Notes under the pieces: generated by a model | Seen by the model: the letters and a program-made list of their open reading frames with translations, nothing else | Told to the model about the DNA's origin: nothing | Database searches by the model: none | Made by a program: the position numbers and the translations under genes | Part shown: positions 44,274 to 54,428 of the stretch, piece by piece | Numbering within the stretch: the stretch's first letter is position 1 | How the letters are laid out: each line of letters opens with the position of its first letter | Origin: Saprospiraceae bacterium | GTDB taxonomy: Bacteria; Bacteroidota; Bacteroidia; Chitinophagales; Saprospiraceae | Direction: 5' to 3' | Length of the DNA: 64,000 nucleotides | Assembly (NCBI GenBank): GCA_013214355.1 | Contig: JABSSL010000082.1 | Location: 1 to 64,000 of the forward strand

Positions 44274-44278
44274 AGCTT

Positions 44279-44689
44279 ATGTTCAGACATGAGACTCACA
44301 TCAGGGTTCGATACGCCGAGACCGATCAAATGGGCTACTTGTATTACGGGAATTACGCCACCTATTATGAAGTAGGACGTGCTGAAATGATCCGCTCCAT
44401 TGGCCTGACCTATCAAAGTATGGAAGACGACTATGGCATTTTGATGCCCGTTATGTCCTTACAAATGCGCTTTGTACGTCCTGCTAGGTATGATGAATTG
44501 ATTACCGTACGTACTGAATTACGTCAACTTCCGCAGCAACATATAGTGTTCCACCATGAGTTGTTCAACCCTAAGGGAAAACTTGTGAATGGAGGTAGTG
44601 TGAAGCTGTGCTTTGTAGAACAAGCTACCAATAAGACTGTCTATGCCCCCTCTTTTTTGACTGATAAACTACAGCCTTACTTTGAGTAG
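44279..44689 (+). CDS. Acyl-CoA thioesterase, hotdog fold (YbgC-like)
   Basis: The 136-residue protein matches the 4-hydroxybenzoyl-CoA thioesterase family. RVRYAETDQMGYLYYGNY near residue 10 contains the catalytic Asp, and FVRPARYDELI near 65 is the second conserved block. It cleaves acyl-CoA thioesters; the YbgC branch acts on short acyl-CoA or acyl-ACP. It is followed by yihY with an 8-base overlap. Confidence 0.88.
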   Translation: MFRHETHIRVRYAETDQMGYLYYGNYATYYEVGRAEMIRSIGLTYQSMEDDYGILMPVMSLQMRFVRPARYDELITVRTELRQLPQQHIVFHHELFNPKGKLVNGGSVKLCFVEQATNKTVYAPSFLTDKLQPYFE

Positions 44690-45770
44690 CAGGAGGAAAA
44701 TACTAGACCTACAAGCCATTCAGAGCTACTTCACCAACCATCCCTTGACGGTTCGTGTTTTGGAGTGGAGCAAAACGCATTCCCTCCCTGGCTTTTTTGG
44801 GGTACCGATCGATGATACGCTGGTCTTCGTCTTCAATGAAATCAGGAGATTTGACCTCAGTACCAGAGCCAACTCCATCGCCTTTAGTTTCTTTCTTTCG
44901 CTATTCCCTTCATTGATTTTGCTACTGACCCTACTTCCCTTTTTCCAAGAAGTATTCGAGCTATTCGTGCCACTGGGCGGGGACTTCGAGGGGTTTCTCT
45001 ATGCGCAAATCAAGGAGGTCATGCCAGGTAAATCGGGAGATCAGTTATTCCAACTGGCCAAGAACTTGACCAGCAAACGAAACATCGGTCTACTGTCTTT
45101 CGGTGTGGTATTGGCCATCTATTTCTCCTCCAATGGAATGATGGCCTTGATGAAGAGTTTTGAAAAATCACATGTCAAAATCTTCAAAAGACGAGGTACG
45201 GTTCGTAAGCGAATGTTGTCCATCATCTTGACGGCTGTTTTGGGTTTTATGCTAATCGTTTCCGTTGTTTTCATCATTCTGGGGAATACGATTGTAGGCT
45301 GGTTGGATCTTTGGATTCCATTGGATGGTTTTGCCACCTTTGGTTTTGCCTTTATCCGCTGGTTGACGACTATCTCACTCTATTACTTCGGTATATCGTT
45401 CATCTATCGCTATGGTGCTCCGGCGATCAAACGTTTTGATTGGTTTTCCCCCGGAACTACCTTAGCCACTACCCTATCCTTATTGTCTTCACTTATATTC
45501 TCTTTCTATATCGACAATTTTGGCCGCTACGAATCCTATGATCGATTCTACGGCTCTATCACGGCTTTCATCATTTTGATGCTTTGGATGCAGTTAAATG
45601 CGATGGTGATCTTAATCGGTTATGAATTAAATGCCAGTATCGCCGTCAATCGGGATTTGAAAGAACAGACGGAAGAAGAAAATGCCTTAGCGGAAGCCAT
45701 CAAAGCTGAAGAAGAAATCAATAAAATACCCGAGCTGCCTACCGAAGAAGGCAACACTCAGGAAGCTTAA
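44682..45770 (+). CDS. YihY/BrkB family inner-membrane protein
   Basis: The 362-residue protein has six predicted membrane helices and the family landmarks RANSIAFSFFLSLFPSLILLL, SSNGMMALMKSF and YGSITAFIILMLWMQLNAMVILIGYELNA. The start is read as TTG at 44682, overlapping the thioesterase stop. The first in-frame ATG comes after the first membrane helix, so a non-ATG start is needed. The AGGAGG at 44691-44696 lies inside the coding region. A Glu-rich tail (EEENALAEAIKAEEEINK) is the cytosolic C terminus. Function is not established; it is not an RNase as once thought. Confidence 0.82.
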   Translation: MSSRRKILDLQAIQSYFTNHPLTVRVLEWSKTHSLPGFFGVPIDDTLVFVFNEIRRFDLSTRANSIAFSFFLSLFPSLILLLTLLPFFQEVFELFVPLGGDFEGFLYAQIKEVMPGKSGDQLFQLAKNLTSKRNIGLLSFGVVLAIYFSSNGMMALMKSFEKSHVKIFKRRGTVRKRMLSIILTAVLGFMLIVSVVFIILGNTIVGWLDLWIPLDGFATFGFAFIRWLTTISLYYFGISFIYRYGAPAIKRFDWFSPGTTLATTLSLLSSLIFSFYIDNFGRYESYDRFYGSITAFIILMLWMQLNAMVILIGYELNASIAVNRDLKEQTEEENALAEAIKAEEEINKIPELPTEEGNTQEA

Positions 45771-45937
45771 AACGTGATCTCCACGACCTTTCGATAAGAC
45801 ATGTACATCAACAGACACACTGACCAAAAAAAGAGCAGGAGCGACATAACATAAAATTGAATGCTTCGTATTATACATGTAGACTTGGAAAGCCTTAGTT
45901 TTGGCCTTCCTTTTAACCCCCGTATCAAAAACGAAGT

Positions 45938-47014
45938 ATGGTTCGATTATTACTCCTCGCTGGTAGTTTCTTCCTCGTTTTCCCTCTGCTAGGTCAGAAG
46001 TATAGCAATGAATTTCTCTCAATTGGTATTGGTGCCAGAGCACAGGGTATGGGTAATGCCATGGTGGCCGGTGTGGATGATGTGACCGCAGCTGCCTGGA
46101 ATCCAGCAGGCCTAGCGCGTATCCCTCGTGAAAATGGTTTGCAGTTGGGAGCGATGCACACGGAATGGTTTGCGGGTGTGGGAAAGAACGATTACCTCGG
46201 AGCCACCCTGCCTTTGAAGAATGCCAACACCCGCTTAGGTATCTCACTGATTCGATTTGGTATTGATCAGATTCCGAATACGCTGAGTCTATACGAAGAC
46301 GACGGGACCGTAAATTTCGATAATGTATCTGAATTTTCGTCCGCCGATTATGCCTTCCTACTTAGTTATGCGGGAAGGAAGTCCATGAAAAATAGTGGCT
46401 TCTATTACGGTGGAAATGTCAAAGTGATCCATCGAAGAATCGGTCCTTTCGCCACCGCTTGGGGCTTTGGGCTGGATCTGGGCATACAATATGAGCGCGG
46501 TAAATGGCTTTTTGGCGCCATGGCCAAGGATATAACAACTACCTTCAATGCATGGTCATTTAATTTTACCGATGATCAAAAAGAAGTCCTTGAAATTACA
46601 GGAAATGAGATTCCTATCAGTAGCGTAGAAATCACTCGTCCGCAACTGATTCTCGGGGCTTCCTATCAGTTACAATATAACAAAGTCAGTATCCGACCAG
46701 AACTTAACGCCATCCTTACCACTGATGGCAAGCGCAATACTTTAATATCTGCAGACCCCATTAGCATCGATCCAAGTTTGGGTGTTGAGGCAGGGTACAA
46801 TGATTTCATCTTTTTACGAGCCGGGGTAAATCAGTTCCAACAGGAAACAGACTTTGCCGGTGCTGAATTTTGGTCCGTGCGCCCCAGTCTAGGCGTCGGT
46901 TTAAGAATTTCAAGTTTACGGATCGATTATGCCTTTTCAGACGTTGGAGACACACAGAATCGCTTCTCCAATATCATTTCTTTGATCTTAGATGTAAAGC
47001 CTAAGCAGAAATAA
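45938..47014 (+). CDS. PorV/PorQ-type outer-membrane protein
   Basis: The 358-residue protein has a signal peptide (residues 1-19) and the family opening SIGIGARAQGMGNAMVAGVDD followed by AAAWNPAGLA. The rest alternates strands typical of a FadL-like barrel, ending in an aromatic-poor strand. PorV and PorQ take part in type IX secretion by carrying or processing sorted proteins, but only this one gene of the system is in the window, so membership in the secretion machine is inferred from family. It stands alone. TAGTTTTG at 45896-45903 could be its -7 element. Confidence 0.85.
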   Translation: MVRLLLLAGSFFLVFPLLGQKYSNEFLSIGIGARAQGMGNAMVAGVDDVTAAAWNPAGLARIPRENGLQLGAMHTEWFAGVGKNDYLGATLPLKNANTRLGISLIRFGIDQIPNTLSLYEDDGTVNFDNVSEFSSADYAFLLSYAGRKSMKNSGFYYGGNVKVIHRRIGPFATAWGFGLDLGIQYERGKWLFGAMAKDITTTFNAWSFNFTDDQKEVLEITGNEIPISSVEITRPQLILGASYQLQYNKVSIRPELNAILTTDGKRNTLISADPISIDPSLGVEAGYNDFIFLRAGVNQFQQETDFAGAEFWSVRPSLGVGLRISSLRIDYAFSDVGDTQNRFSNIISLILDVKPKQK

Positions 47015-47342
47015 GGGAAGTAAAAAGAAGAAAGGAAAGAAGCGCACAAGTGTCAGGGAAGTTTTGGACTCCCAATGAACAGGATTAAGGCAGCCAATGT
47101 GGTTCGGTAATCCCCTTGTCCCACGAAGGGAACCTCGTTGCCGAGGCTGAGGCCCGCCCTAGTTACATCAAATCTGACCTTTATTTGATAAGTGTTGAGC
47201 CAAAAACAGGTTTTGACACCTGCGCGTCATCTTTTGAAACAGTCAAAAGTCCGTTTCGGTTGGCAAATTATGAAATAAATCACAAATATGTCAAGCTGTT
47301 TTGAAAATTTGTAGGCTAGTAGTCAATGCCGAGCGGGTAGCG
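47015..47342. other. Gene-free stretch with two small hairpins
   Basis: Stem ATCAAAT/ATTTGAT (47167-47173 with 47183-47189) and stem CAGGT/ACCTG (47207-47211 with 47218-47222) lie in this 328-bp gap. They may help end transcription from either side. A 62-codon frame at 47116 runs through both hairpins and is not credible as a gene. Confidence 0.55.
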
Positions 47343-47978
47343 TTATATATGTGGGGGCTTTAAGTGTTTGAAGTGCCCGTTTAGTTGGGCTTTTTTCTTC
47401 AGATTCTCCATCTCTTTGACCACGGGGAGTAAACGTTCTAGGTGTTCAATTAAGAATTCTTGCCTTTTCTGCGCGCTCAGTAAACACAACAGTTGATATT
47501 CCTGCTCTAAACTTAAGCCAATATGGTGAGCCACATCAAAAGTGGAAAAATCTTCTATGTTTTCCGGAAGCTTCTTCTGGATATTTAGCAATTGAAATAA
47601 TTCTCGGGTGAGATCAAGAATCTTTTCGTTGTCTAAAAATTGCTCATCTTCTTCCACTTCCAGCCATTCTATCTCTCCGCCAGCATACAATTTATTGGGA
47701 GCTACAGCCTGAAAGTCTTCCACGGTGAATAATCGCTGCCCCTTGGTCCTGATATCTAGTTCGCCATTGTCATATCGTTTCTCAATACTTGTCAGCTTGA
47801 CCTCCGTGCCCACCTTCATCAATTTTTTGTCAATGTAGGACGGGATACCAAAGGTAATTCCCTCTTCCTCGCAGTCCGAAATCAACTGCTTATACCGAGG
47901 TTCAAAAATATGTAGGTTGAGATCTTCTCCTGGAAATACAACAATTTGAAGAGGAAATAAGGGCAAAAATTGACTCAT
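47343..47978 (-). CDS. Stand-alone LON substrate-binding domain protein
   Basis: The 211-residue protein consists of the LON N-terminal (substrate-binding) domain alone, with LPLFPLQIVVFPGEDLNLHIFEPRYKQLISD at its start (given here only in part as a landmark) and a helical C-terminal extension (QEYQLLCLLSAQKRQEFL). No AAA+ or protease domain follows, so it is not a protease itself. It probably recruits or binds unfolded proteins or another enzyme; partners are unknown. No membrane segment is visible. Confidence 0.85.
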   Translation of the reverse strand: MSQFLPLFPLQIVVFPGEDLNLHIFEPRYKQLISDCEEEGITFGIPSYIDKKLMKVGTEVKLTSIEKRYDNGELDIRTKGQRLFTVEDFQAVAPNKLYAGGEIEWLEVEEDEQFLDNEKILDLTRELFQLLNIQKKLPENIEDFSTFDVAHHIGLSLEQEYQLLCLLSAQKRQEFLIEHLERLLPVVKEMENLKKKAQLNGHFKHLKPPHI

Positions 47979-48171
47979 GAAATAAGCTCGCCAGATAGGT
48001 TATGGGATTGAATTCAAATAAGCTTATTCATCTAGACCTCAGCTCATAAGTTTAAATGAGTTCATTTTTATATCATGCTCAAAATACTTAACTTATGCCG
48101 GAATTTATCAAAAACTCCCAATTTATGGGTCCGAGCTTCGGCTTAGCCCAACAAACCAATAAAAACAATAC

Positions 48172-51100
48172 ATGCGAAACCTGAAACCAGGGATTGCCTT
48201 TCTACTCCTTGCAATCTCAACAATAGTCATCCTTCCCTCCTGCAAAAAAGAAAATCGAGCCCAACAGATGCCAGAAAGTGTCAATGCCTATGTGTATGCT
48301 TACACAGCAGGTGTGGTATCTCGGGCAACTCCCATTCGAGTGCGCTTCGCCAGTGCCGTAGCTACCGAAGAAGAAATTGGTCAGGAAGTAAGCGGTTTAC
48401 TAAGTTTCTCCCCATCCATCAGTGGCCAAGCCAGTTGGGAAGACGAAATGACGCTGCGTTTTGACCCAGCCGAATCACTTCCTTCGGGCACGAGTTATGT
48501 TTGTACCGTAAGTTTGAAAAAGCTCTTTTCCCAACTACCGAAAGATGCACAGCGTTTTGAGTTCGATTTCCGGACTAAAGACCAATATTTTGACCTAAGT
48601 TTTAGTGGGTTATTTGCTCCGGATGTCAACGCACTCGAAGAACAGGCATTCCGCGGCACCCTCTTTACTACAGATGAGGCAGATGCAGAAAAGGTAGAAG
48701 GCATTCTAGAAGCCAAACAAGGTGGAAAAGATCTAGCTATCGATTGGACTCATGATGGCGAAGGCCGAGAACACATTTTCACCATTCAAAATATTGCAAG
48801 AGGAAACGCTGCCTCCACAGTAGCTTTAAGTTGGAATGGCCGCCCACTAAATGTAGATCTTAAAGGAGATCGCGATATCGAAGTACCGGCCTTAGGCGAC
48901 TTTAAAGTTACCGAGGTTTCCGTTGTAAGAGGTCAAGATCAGTACATTCTACTGAATTTTTCTGACCCACTCCGAGAAAATCAAGATTTAAATGGCTTGA
49001 TCACCATGCCAGATTTCAATGGCAATTTCCGATTTATCATCGAAGGTAATCAAGTCAGGGTATATCCTTCTACTCGGGTAGTCGGTGATCGGGTTATCGT
49101 CGTCAATTCTGGCGTACGAAATACCGCAGGAAAATCCATTCCCAAGAAAAGTGAATGGTTCTTTAAGATGGAAGATGTAAAACCAGCCATAAAACTAGTG
49201 GGCCAAGGGGTAATTCTTCCTAACTCAGACGGCTTGATCTTTCCTTTTGAAGCCATCAACCTTAATGCGGTTGAGGTAGAAGTATTTAAGATCTTTAACA
49301 ATAATATTCTACAGTTCTTGCAAAGTAATCGCATTGATGGTAATTATAATTTGCAGAGAGTTGGCCGGGTGGTCTTACAACGTAAAGTTGATCTAAAACA
49401 ACTCAACCCTAACGCCAATCTTAGCGAGTGGACACGTTACGCTTTAGATCTCTCCAAATTAGTAGAAGCGGATGAAGAATCCATCTATCAGATCAGAATT
49501 GGATTCCGTCCTGCCTACACGAACTACTTCTGTGGAAACGATGCGGGCAGTGAAACCGTAGCACTGCAAGAATCTACCTCGAGCTTTGATGAGGGTGGAG
49601 AGATTGAGAGCTTCATGGACGGTTGGTATGGAATTGAGGGCTACTACCCTGACTATAGCTGGAGGGATCGAGATGACCCCTGTAAACCTGCCTACTACAA
49701 TCGTGATCGCTTTGTACAAAGGAACATCCTCTCCTCCAATCTAGGGTTATTGGCCAAGGGGGGAACTGATAATTCATACTTCATTGCAGTATCAGATCTT
49801 AGGAATACGGCGGCAGTTTCGGGAGCAGAGTTGGAATTCTTTGATTTCCAGCAGCAATCCATGCGCATCACGCAGACCGATGCCCAAGGGATGGCTACCG
49901 TACAGCTAGATCGAAAACCTTTCGTGGTAGTTGCTCGAAAAGGAACGCAGAAAGGATACTTAAAACTACAAGATGGAGATGCGCTAAGTTTAAGTCGTTT
50001 CGATGTATCTGGACAAGCGCCCCAAAAGGGCCTTAAGGGTTACCTTTACGGTGACCGAGGCGTTTGGCGACCTGGAGATTCCATTTTCCTCAATTTCGTT
50101 TTGGAAGATAAGAATGCCAAGCTTCCGCCGAACTATCCGATCAGCCTGACGATCTATGATGCGCGAGGACAGGTACAACTCCAGCGTACCAGCGCACAAA
50201 ACGTGGCGGGGCTTTATCCACTACATTTTACTACTTCCGCAGATGCACCTACAGGTAATTGGTCAGCCGAAGTCAAGGCCGGTGGAGCAACCTTTCGCAA
50301 GACACTCAAAGTGGAAACGGTAAAACCGAATCGCCTTAAGATCGACCTAGATTTCGGGAAAGAGCGCTTATCCAAAGCGGACGAGCCTATCCGTGGAAAC
50401 CTGACTGCCACCTGGCTGCATGGTGCCCCGGCTTCAGACCTAAAGGCTAAAGTAGAACTGCAATTGAAGTCAGTACCAACGACTTTTGATAAATACAAAG
50501 ATTTCACCTTTGATGATCCCGCCCGTAAATTCTCTCAGCAAGCACGGACTTTGTTTGAAGGAGAATTAGATGGTGATGGAGAGGCGACGATCTCAACTCA
50601 ATTGCTAGGGAACACTTTGGTCCCGGGTAAATTGATGGCTAATCTTAAAACTAGAGTCTTTGAGAAGGGAGGAGATTTCAGTACCGATAACTTCAGTCTG
50701 CCCTACTATCCCTATGAAGCCTACGCAGGCATCGGGCTACCCAAAAAGCAGTGGGGAGAGAAGCGCTTAGATATAGACAAACCGAGTCAGATCGATTTCG
50801 TGGTGGTGGATCCGGATGGCCAACCGAGAAGTCAACACAACTTACAGGTTGGGATCTACCGTGTCAACTGGCGTTGGTGGTGGGACTACGGATATGATGA
50901 AGTATCCCGGTATAACTCAACCACACATTATGATGCCACGCAGAAAACGGCCATCAGTACCAATAGCCGTGGTGAGGCGAGCTGGGATCTAACCATTTCC
51001 GAGTGGGGCCGCTATCTAGTGCGGGTTTGTGATGAAGAAAGCGGCCACTGTGCAGGCGATTATTTCTACGTGGGCTATCCTTGGTATGGTGATGAAGATC

Positions 51101-53763
51101 AGAACCGGAGTGCATTAGCTATGCTAGCTTTTACCTCCGACAAAACAAAATATGAGGTAGGTGAAGAAGTCAAACTAACCATTCCGACCGGTGAAGCAGG
51201 AAAGGCCTTGGTAACGATAGAAAATGGAACAAAAGTGGTTGAGTCCTTCTGGACTGAAGCCAAATCTGGGGAAAACACTTTCTCCTTCAAGACGACTTCA
51301 GCAATGGCGCCTACGGTCTATGCGCACGTATCTTTGATACAACCCCATGCACAAGCAGATAATGATCTACCCATTCGATTATATGGTGTAATCCCTATCA
51401 GTGTAGAAGACGAAGAAACGAAACTAGAACCTGTCCTGGCTATGCCTGATGAGCTCCAACCTGAAAAGACCTTCGAGTTAGAGGTAAAGGAGAAGGATGG
51501 AAAGGCGATGGCCTACACCGTGGCTGTGGTGGATGAAGGATTACTCGGTTTAACCCGTTTTGTAACGCCCAACCCCTGGGATCATTTCTATGCCCGCGAA
51601 GCGCTTGGGGTTAAAACCTGGGATATCTATGATCAGGTGCTTGGTGCCTACGGAGGTGAGTTGGAGCGAATTCTAAGCATTGGGGGGGATGGAGAAGTAG
51701 TTCCAGGAGAACAGGACAATCAGGCCAATCGATTCAAACCAGTAGTGATGAATCTAGGGCCTTTTGAACTTAAGAAAGGTAAAAAAGCGAAACATAGCAT
51801 TACGTTGCCGAACTATATCGGCGCCGTGCGTACCATGGTAGTAGCGGCTGGCAATGGTGCCTATGGAGCTGCTGAAAAATCTACGCCGGTACGAAAGCCG
51901 CTAATGGTCTTGGCTACCTTGCCTAGGGTGCTCGGCCCTGGAGAACGTATCCAACTACCCGTCAATGTGTTTGCTATGACGAAGCAGGTTAGCAATGCTA
52001 CCGTCTCGGTAAAGGAAAGCAACGGCTTGGCCCAGATCATCAGCTCCCCCAACCAGCAAATCCGCTTTAGTAAGCCAGGTGATCAATTGGTCTACTTCGA
52101 TGTACAGTTGCAAGAAAAAGTGGGTGTAGCCAAATTCACCATTACAGCAAAAGGTGGAGGTGAGACTACAGAACAAGAAATCGAGATCCAAGTTCGTAAT
52201 CCGAATCCATATATTACTAAGACGATGGACAAAGTTTTGGCGGCTGGAGAATCTTGGAATCCTACCTTCCAAGCCGTTGGCATGCCAGGGACCAACGAAG
52301 GTGTGCTTGAGCTATCCAATATCCCACCCATCAATCTCGGAGAGCGTCTACAGTATCTCCTGCGATATCCTTATGGCTGTTTGGAACAAACACTTTCTAG
52401 TGGATTCCCGCAATTATATCTGAGTAAACTTATGGAATTGGATGAGGCAGATAAGGAGCGTATTCCTAAGGCGGTGCAGGCTACCATCAATCGGCTCAAA
52501 TTGTTCCAAACCGACCAAGGCGGTTTTGCTTACTGGCCGGGTGGCTCCACTCCAAATCATTGGTCTACCAACTACGCAGGCCACTTTCTCTTAGAAGCTA
52601 AAGCATTAGGCTATACCCTACCACCAGGCATGCTCGATCGCTGGATCAAGTTCCAGACCAAGGTGGCCAAGCGTTGGAACCTGAAGGAAAGTGCCTACGG
52701 TTTCTACAGCCGTAATAGCGCCGAACTCGCCCAAGCCTATCGCCTCTACACCTTAGCCCTGGCTGGCAAACCCAATCTCGCCGCCATGAACCGCCTACGC
52801 GAAAGCGATCGCTTGAGCAAGACTGCTACTTGGAAATTGGCAGGGGCCTATGCCATCGGAGGAAAGACAGAAGTAGTCGAGAAATTAGTAGGAAATCTGG
52901 ATGCCGATGTGTCCGAATATCAAGAATTATCCTACACCTTTGGCTCTCGGCTTAGGGATAGGGCAATGATTCTGGAGACCTTGATCAGCCTTGATAAACA
53001 AACAGAAGCTGCCGAGTTAGTTAAATACATTTCAGAGGAATTGAGCAGCCAACGTTGGTTCAATACGCAGGCGCTATCCTTTAGCCTTTTAGCAGTAGGT
53101 AAATTTGTGGGGGAAGAAGGCGTGAGTAAGAAATTTGCTTATAGCTACCAACTGGATAATGGCCAAAGCGTGAATGGTGGCTCAGCGAATCCAATCGCTC
53201 AAATCCCCATTCCAATGGAAGATCTGAGTGCTCGGAAGCTATTGGTGAAAAATACGGAAGATAAAACCTTGTTTGCGCGGGTCATCCTAAATGGTCAGCC
53301 CGTAGCCGGCCAAGAGGATGCCGCAGCCTCCAACCTCAAGATTACCGTTAATTATCGCAATACCGATGGCTCCAGTATAGATCCTTCTTCTTTGGTACAG
53401 GGAACGGACTTCATCGCAGAAGTACAGATTACTAATCCTGGAACTCGTGGCATTCGATACGATGAAATGGCTTTACAACAGATCTTCCCTTCCGGTTGGG
53501 AAATTCTGAATACTCGAATGGACAATGTCCAAAACTTCAACGAAGGAAGTCGATCCGATTACAAAGACTTTAGAGATGATCGCGTCTCTACTTTCTTTGA
53601 TATTGCAGAAAACAAAACGCATACCTACCGCGTACAGCTTACGGCTGCCTACCAAGGTCGCTTCTATTTACCAGCTGTTTCCTGCGAAGCCATGTATGAT
53701 AACAGTATTAATGCAAGAACGGCAGGCCAATGGGTGGAGGTAATCCGTCCAGAAGCCGGTTAA
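48172..53763 (+). CDS. Alpha-2-macroglobulin family lipoprotein with thioester
   Basis: The 1863-residue protein has a lipobox (ILPSCKK, Cys near residue 24). Its domain order follows the bacterial alpha-2-macroglobulins: MG domains, a bait-like region, then the thioester domain. The thioester motif GCLEQ is complete: Cys1403 (codon at 52378-52380) and Gln1406. An alpha/alpha toroid region follows (KTATWKLAGAYAIGG; YQELSYTFGSRLRDRA) and a C-terminal receptor-like domain ends the protein. Such proteins trap proteases covalently and protect the periplasm. The usual neighbour pbpC (penicillin-binding protein 1C) is absent on both sides. A terminator follows at 53775-53804. Confidence 0.92.
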   Translation: MRNLKPGIAFLLLAISTIVILPSCKKENRAQQMPESVNAYVYAYTAGVVSRATPIRVRFASAVATEEEIGQEVSGLLSFSPSISGQASWEDEMTLRFDPAESLPSGTSYVCTVSLKKLFSQLPKDAQRFEFDFRTKDQYFDLSFSGLFAPDVNALEEQAFRGTLFTTDEADAEKVEGILEAKQGGKDLAIDWTHDGEGREHIFTIQNIARGNAASTVALSWNGRPLNVDLKGDRDIEVPALGDFKVTEVSVVRGQDQYILLNFSDPLRENQDLNGLITMPDFNGNFRFIIEGNQVRVYPSTRVVGDRVIVVNSGVRNTAGKSIPKKSEWFFKMEDVKPAIKLVGQGVILPNSDGLIFPFEAINLNAVEVEVFKIFNNNILQFLQSNRIDGNYNLQRVGRVVLQRKVDLKQLNPNANLSEWTRYALDLSKLVEADEESIYQIRIGFRPAYTNYFCGNDAGSETVALQESTSSFDEGGEIESFMDGWYGIEGYYPDYSWRDRDDPCKPAYYNRDRFVQRNILSSNLGLLAKGGTDNSYFIAVSDLRNTAAVSGAELEFFDFQQQSMRITQTDAQGMATVQLDRKPFVVVARKGTQKGYLKLQDGDALSLSRFDVSGQAPQKGLKGYLYGDRGVWRPGDSIFLNFVLEDKNAKLPPNYPISLTIYDARGQVQLQRTSAQNVAGLYPLHFTTSADAPTGNWSAEVKAGGATFRKTLKVETVKPNRLKIDLDFGKERLSKADEPIRGNLTATWLHGAPASDLKAKVELQLKSVPTTFDKYKDFTFDDPARKFSQQARTLFEGELDGDGEATISTQLLGNTLVPGKLMANLKTRVFEKGGDFSTDNFSLPYYPYEAYAGIGLPKKQWGEKRLDIDKPSQIDFVVVDPDGQPRSQHNLQVGIYRVNWRWWWDYGYDEVSRYNSTTHYDATQKTAISTNSRGEASWDLTISEWGRYLVRVCDEESGHCAGDYFYVGYPWYGDEDQNRSALAMLAFTSDKTKYEVGEEVKLTIPTGEAGKALVTIENGTKVVESFWTEAKSGENTFSFKTTSAMAPTVYAHVSLIQPHAQADNDLPIRLYGVIPISVEDEETKLEPVLAMPDELQPEKTFELEVKEKDGKAMAYTVAVVDEGLLGLTRFVTPNPWDHFYAREALGVKTWDIYDQVLGAYGGELERILSIGGDGEVVPGEQDNQANRFKPVVMNLGPFELKKGKKAKHSITLPNYIGAVRTMVVAAGNGAYGAAEKSTPVRKPLMVLATLPRVLGPGERIQLPVNVFAMTKQVSNATVSVKESNGLAQIISSPNQQIRFSKPGDQLVYFDVQLQEKVGVAKFTITAKGGGETTEQEIEIQVRNPNPYITKTMDKVLAAGESWNPTFQAVGMPGTNEGVLELSNIPPINLGERLQYLLRYPYGCLEQTLSSGFPQLYLSKLMELDEADKERIPKAVQATINRLKLFQTDQGGFAYWPGGSTPNHWSTNYAGHFLLEAKALGYTLPPGMLDRWIKFQTKVAKRWNLKESAYGFYSRNSAELAQAYRLYTLALAGKPNLAAMNRLRESDRLSKTATWKLAGAYAIGGKTEVVEKLVGNLDADVSEYQELSYTFGSRLRDRAMILETLISLDKQTEAAELVKYISEELSSQRWFNTQALSFSLLAVGKFVGEEGVSKKFAYSYQLDNGQSVNGGSANPIAQIPIPMEDLSARKLLVKNTEDKTLFARVILNGQPVAGQEDAAASNLKITVNYRNTDGSSIDPSSLVQGTDFIAEVQITNPGTRGIRYDEMALQQIFPSGWEILNTRMDNVQNFNEGSRSDYKDFRDDRVSTFFDIAENKTHTYRVQLTAAYQGRFYLPAVSCEAMYDNSINARTAGQWVEVIRPEAG

Positions 53764-53774
53764 GAAAGATAATC

Positions 53775-53804
53775 AGCAGAGGCCATTACGAAAAGGCCTC
53801 TGCT
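53775..53804 (+). terminator. Terminator after the alpha-2-macroglobulin gene
   Basis: A perfect 10-bp GC-rich stem (53775-53784 with 53795-53804) lies 11 bp after the stop. A weak T-rich run follows. Confidence 0.65.
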
Positions 53805-53817
53805 ACAATTCTTTCCT

Positions 53818-54276
53818 ATGAGAAACTTTAGCAGCTCCTATCCCTACCTTTTAGTATTCTTTCTCTTGCTAGGTATCCATCACCCCGCAAAGTCAATACA
53901 TCGATCTACACCCGTTCCCAAGAAAGCTTTCACTCAACCTACTCACCTCAGTGGCTTTCAGAAATGGATCCTGAAGCGCATCACGAAGCGTATCCAACGA
54001 AAATTGACCAAAGCGAAGCAGCAGGAGAAACGGAAAAAACCGGAGATACTCTCGGTATTGGGCTTTAGTAGCAGCTTATTCGGCTTGTTGATTATCTTGG
54101 GATCTGGCTCGATCGGCCTATTCTTTCTAGGCCTGGGATTGTTTCTGAGCCTCATTGGCTTGATCCGATATTCCGCCCATCCCAAACGACATGCTGGGGT
54201 CAGTCTGCTTTTTGCTATCCTGGGTTTGTTGATTAGTGGCGGGGTGGCGGTGGCGCTGTTGAGTTCCTTTGCTTGA
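53818..54276 (+). CDS. Small membrane protein, DUF4190-like (152 aa)
   Basis: A first hydrophobic segment (residues 8-24) may be a signal peptide. A basic, helical segment (KRITKRIQRKLTKAKQQEKRKK) follows, then two or three membrane helices rich in Gly and Leu (LIILGSGSIGLFFLGLGLFL; LLFAILGLLISGGVAVALL). This resembles the DUF4190 group. Function is unknown. It starts 54 bp after the alpha-2-macroglobulin stop, beyond the terminator. Confidence 0.65.
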   Translation: MRNFSSSYPYLLVFFLLLGIHHPAKSIHRSTPVPKKAFTQPTHLSGFQKWILKRITKRIQRKLTKAKQQEKRKKPEILSVLGFSSSLFGLLIILGSGSIGLFFLGLGLFLSLIGLIRYSAHPKRHAGVSLLFAILGLLISGGVAVALLSSFA

Positions 54277-54428
54277 GCCTTCACCTCCGACAAACTTAAG
54301 TAGTTCTCTTACCTAAAGCAAGAAAATTCCACCTTTATACATGGCTGAGTAGATGCTGTCCAGATAGGACAGATCCGCTGATTCTATTCGATCGGAAAGG
54401 CAAGCAAAAGAAAAAAATCGTAAAAAGA

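Noticed and set aside
47116-47304. 62-codon frame in the gap before the LON-domain gene
   Set aside because: It crosses two small hairpins and has no recognisable sequence feature.
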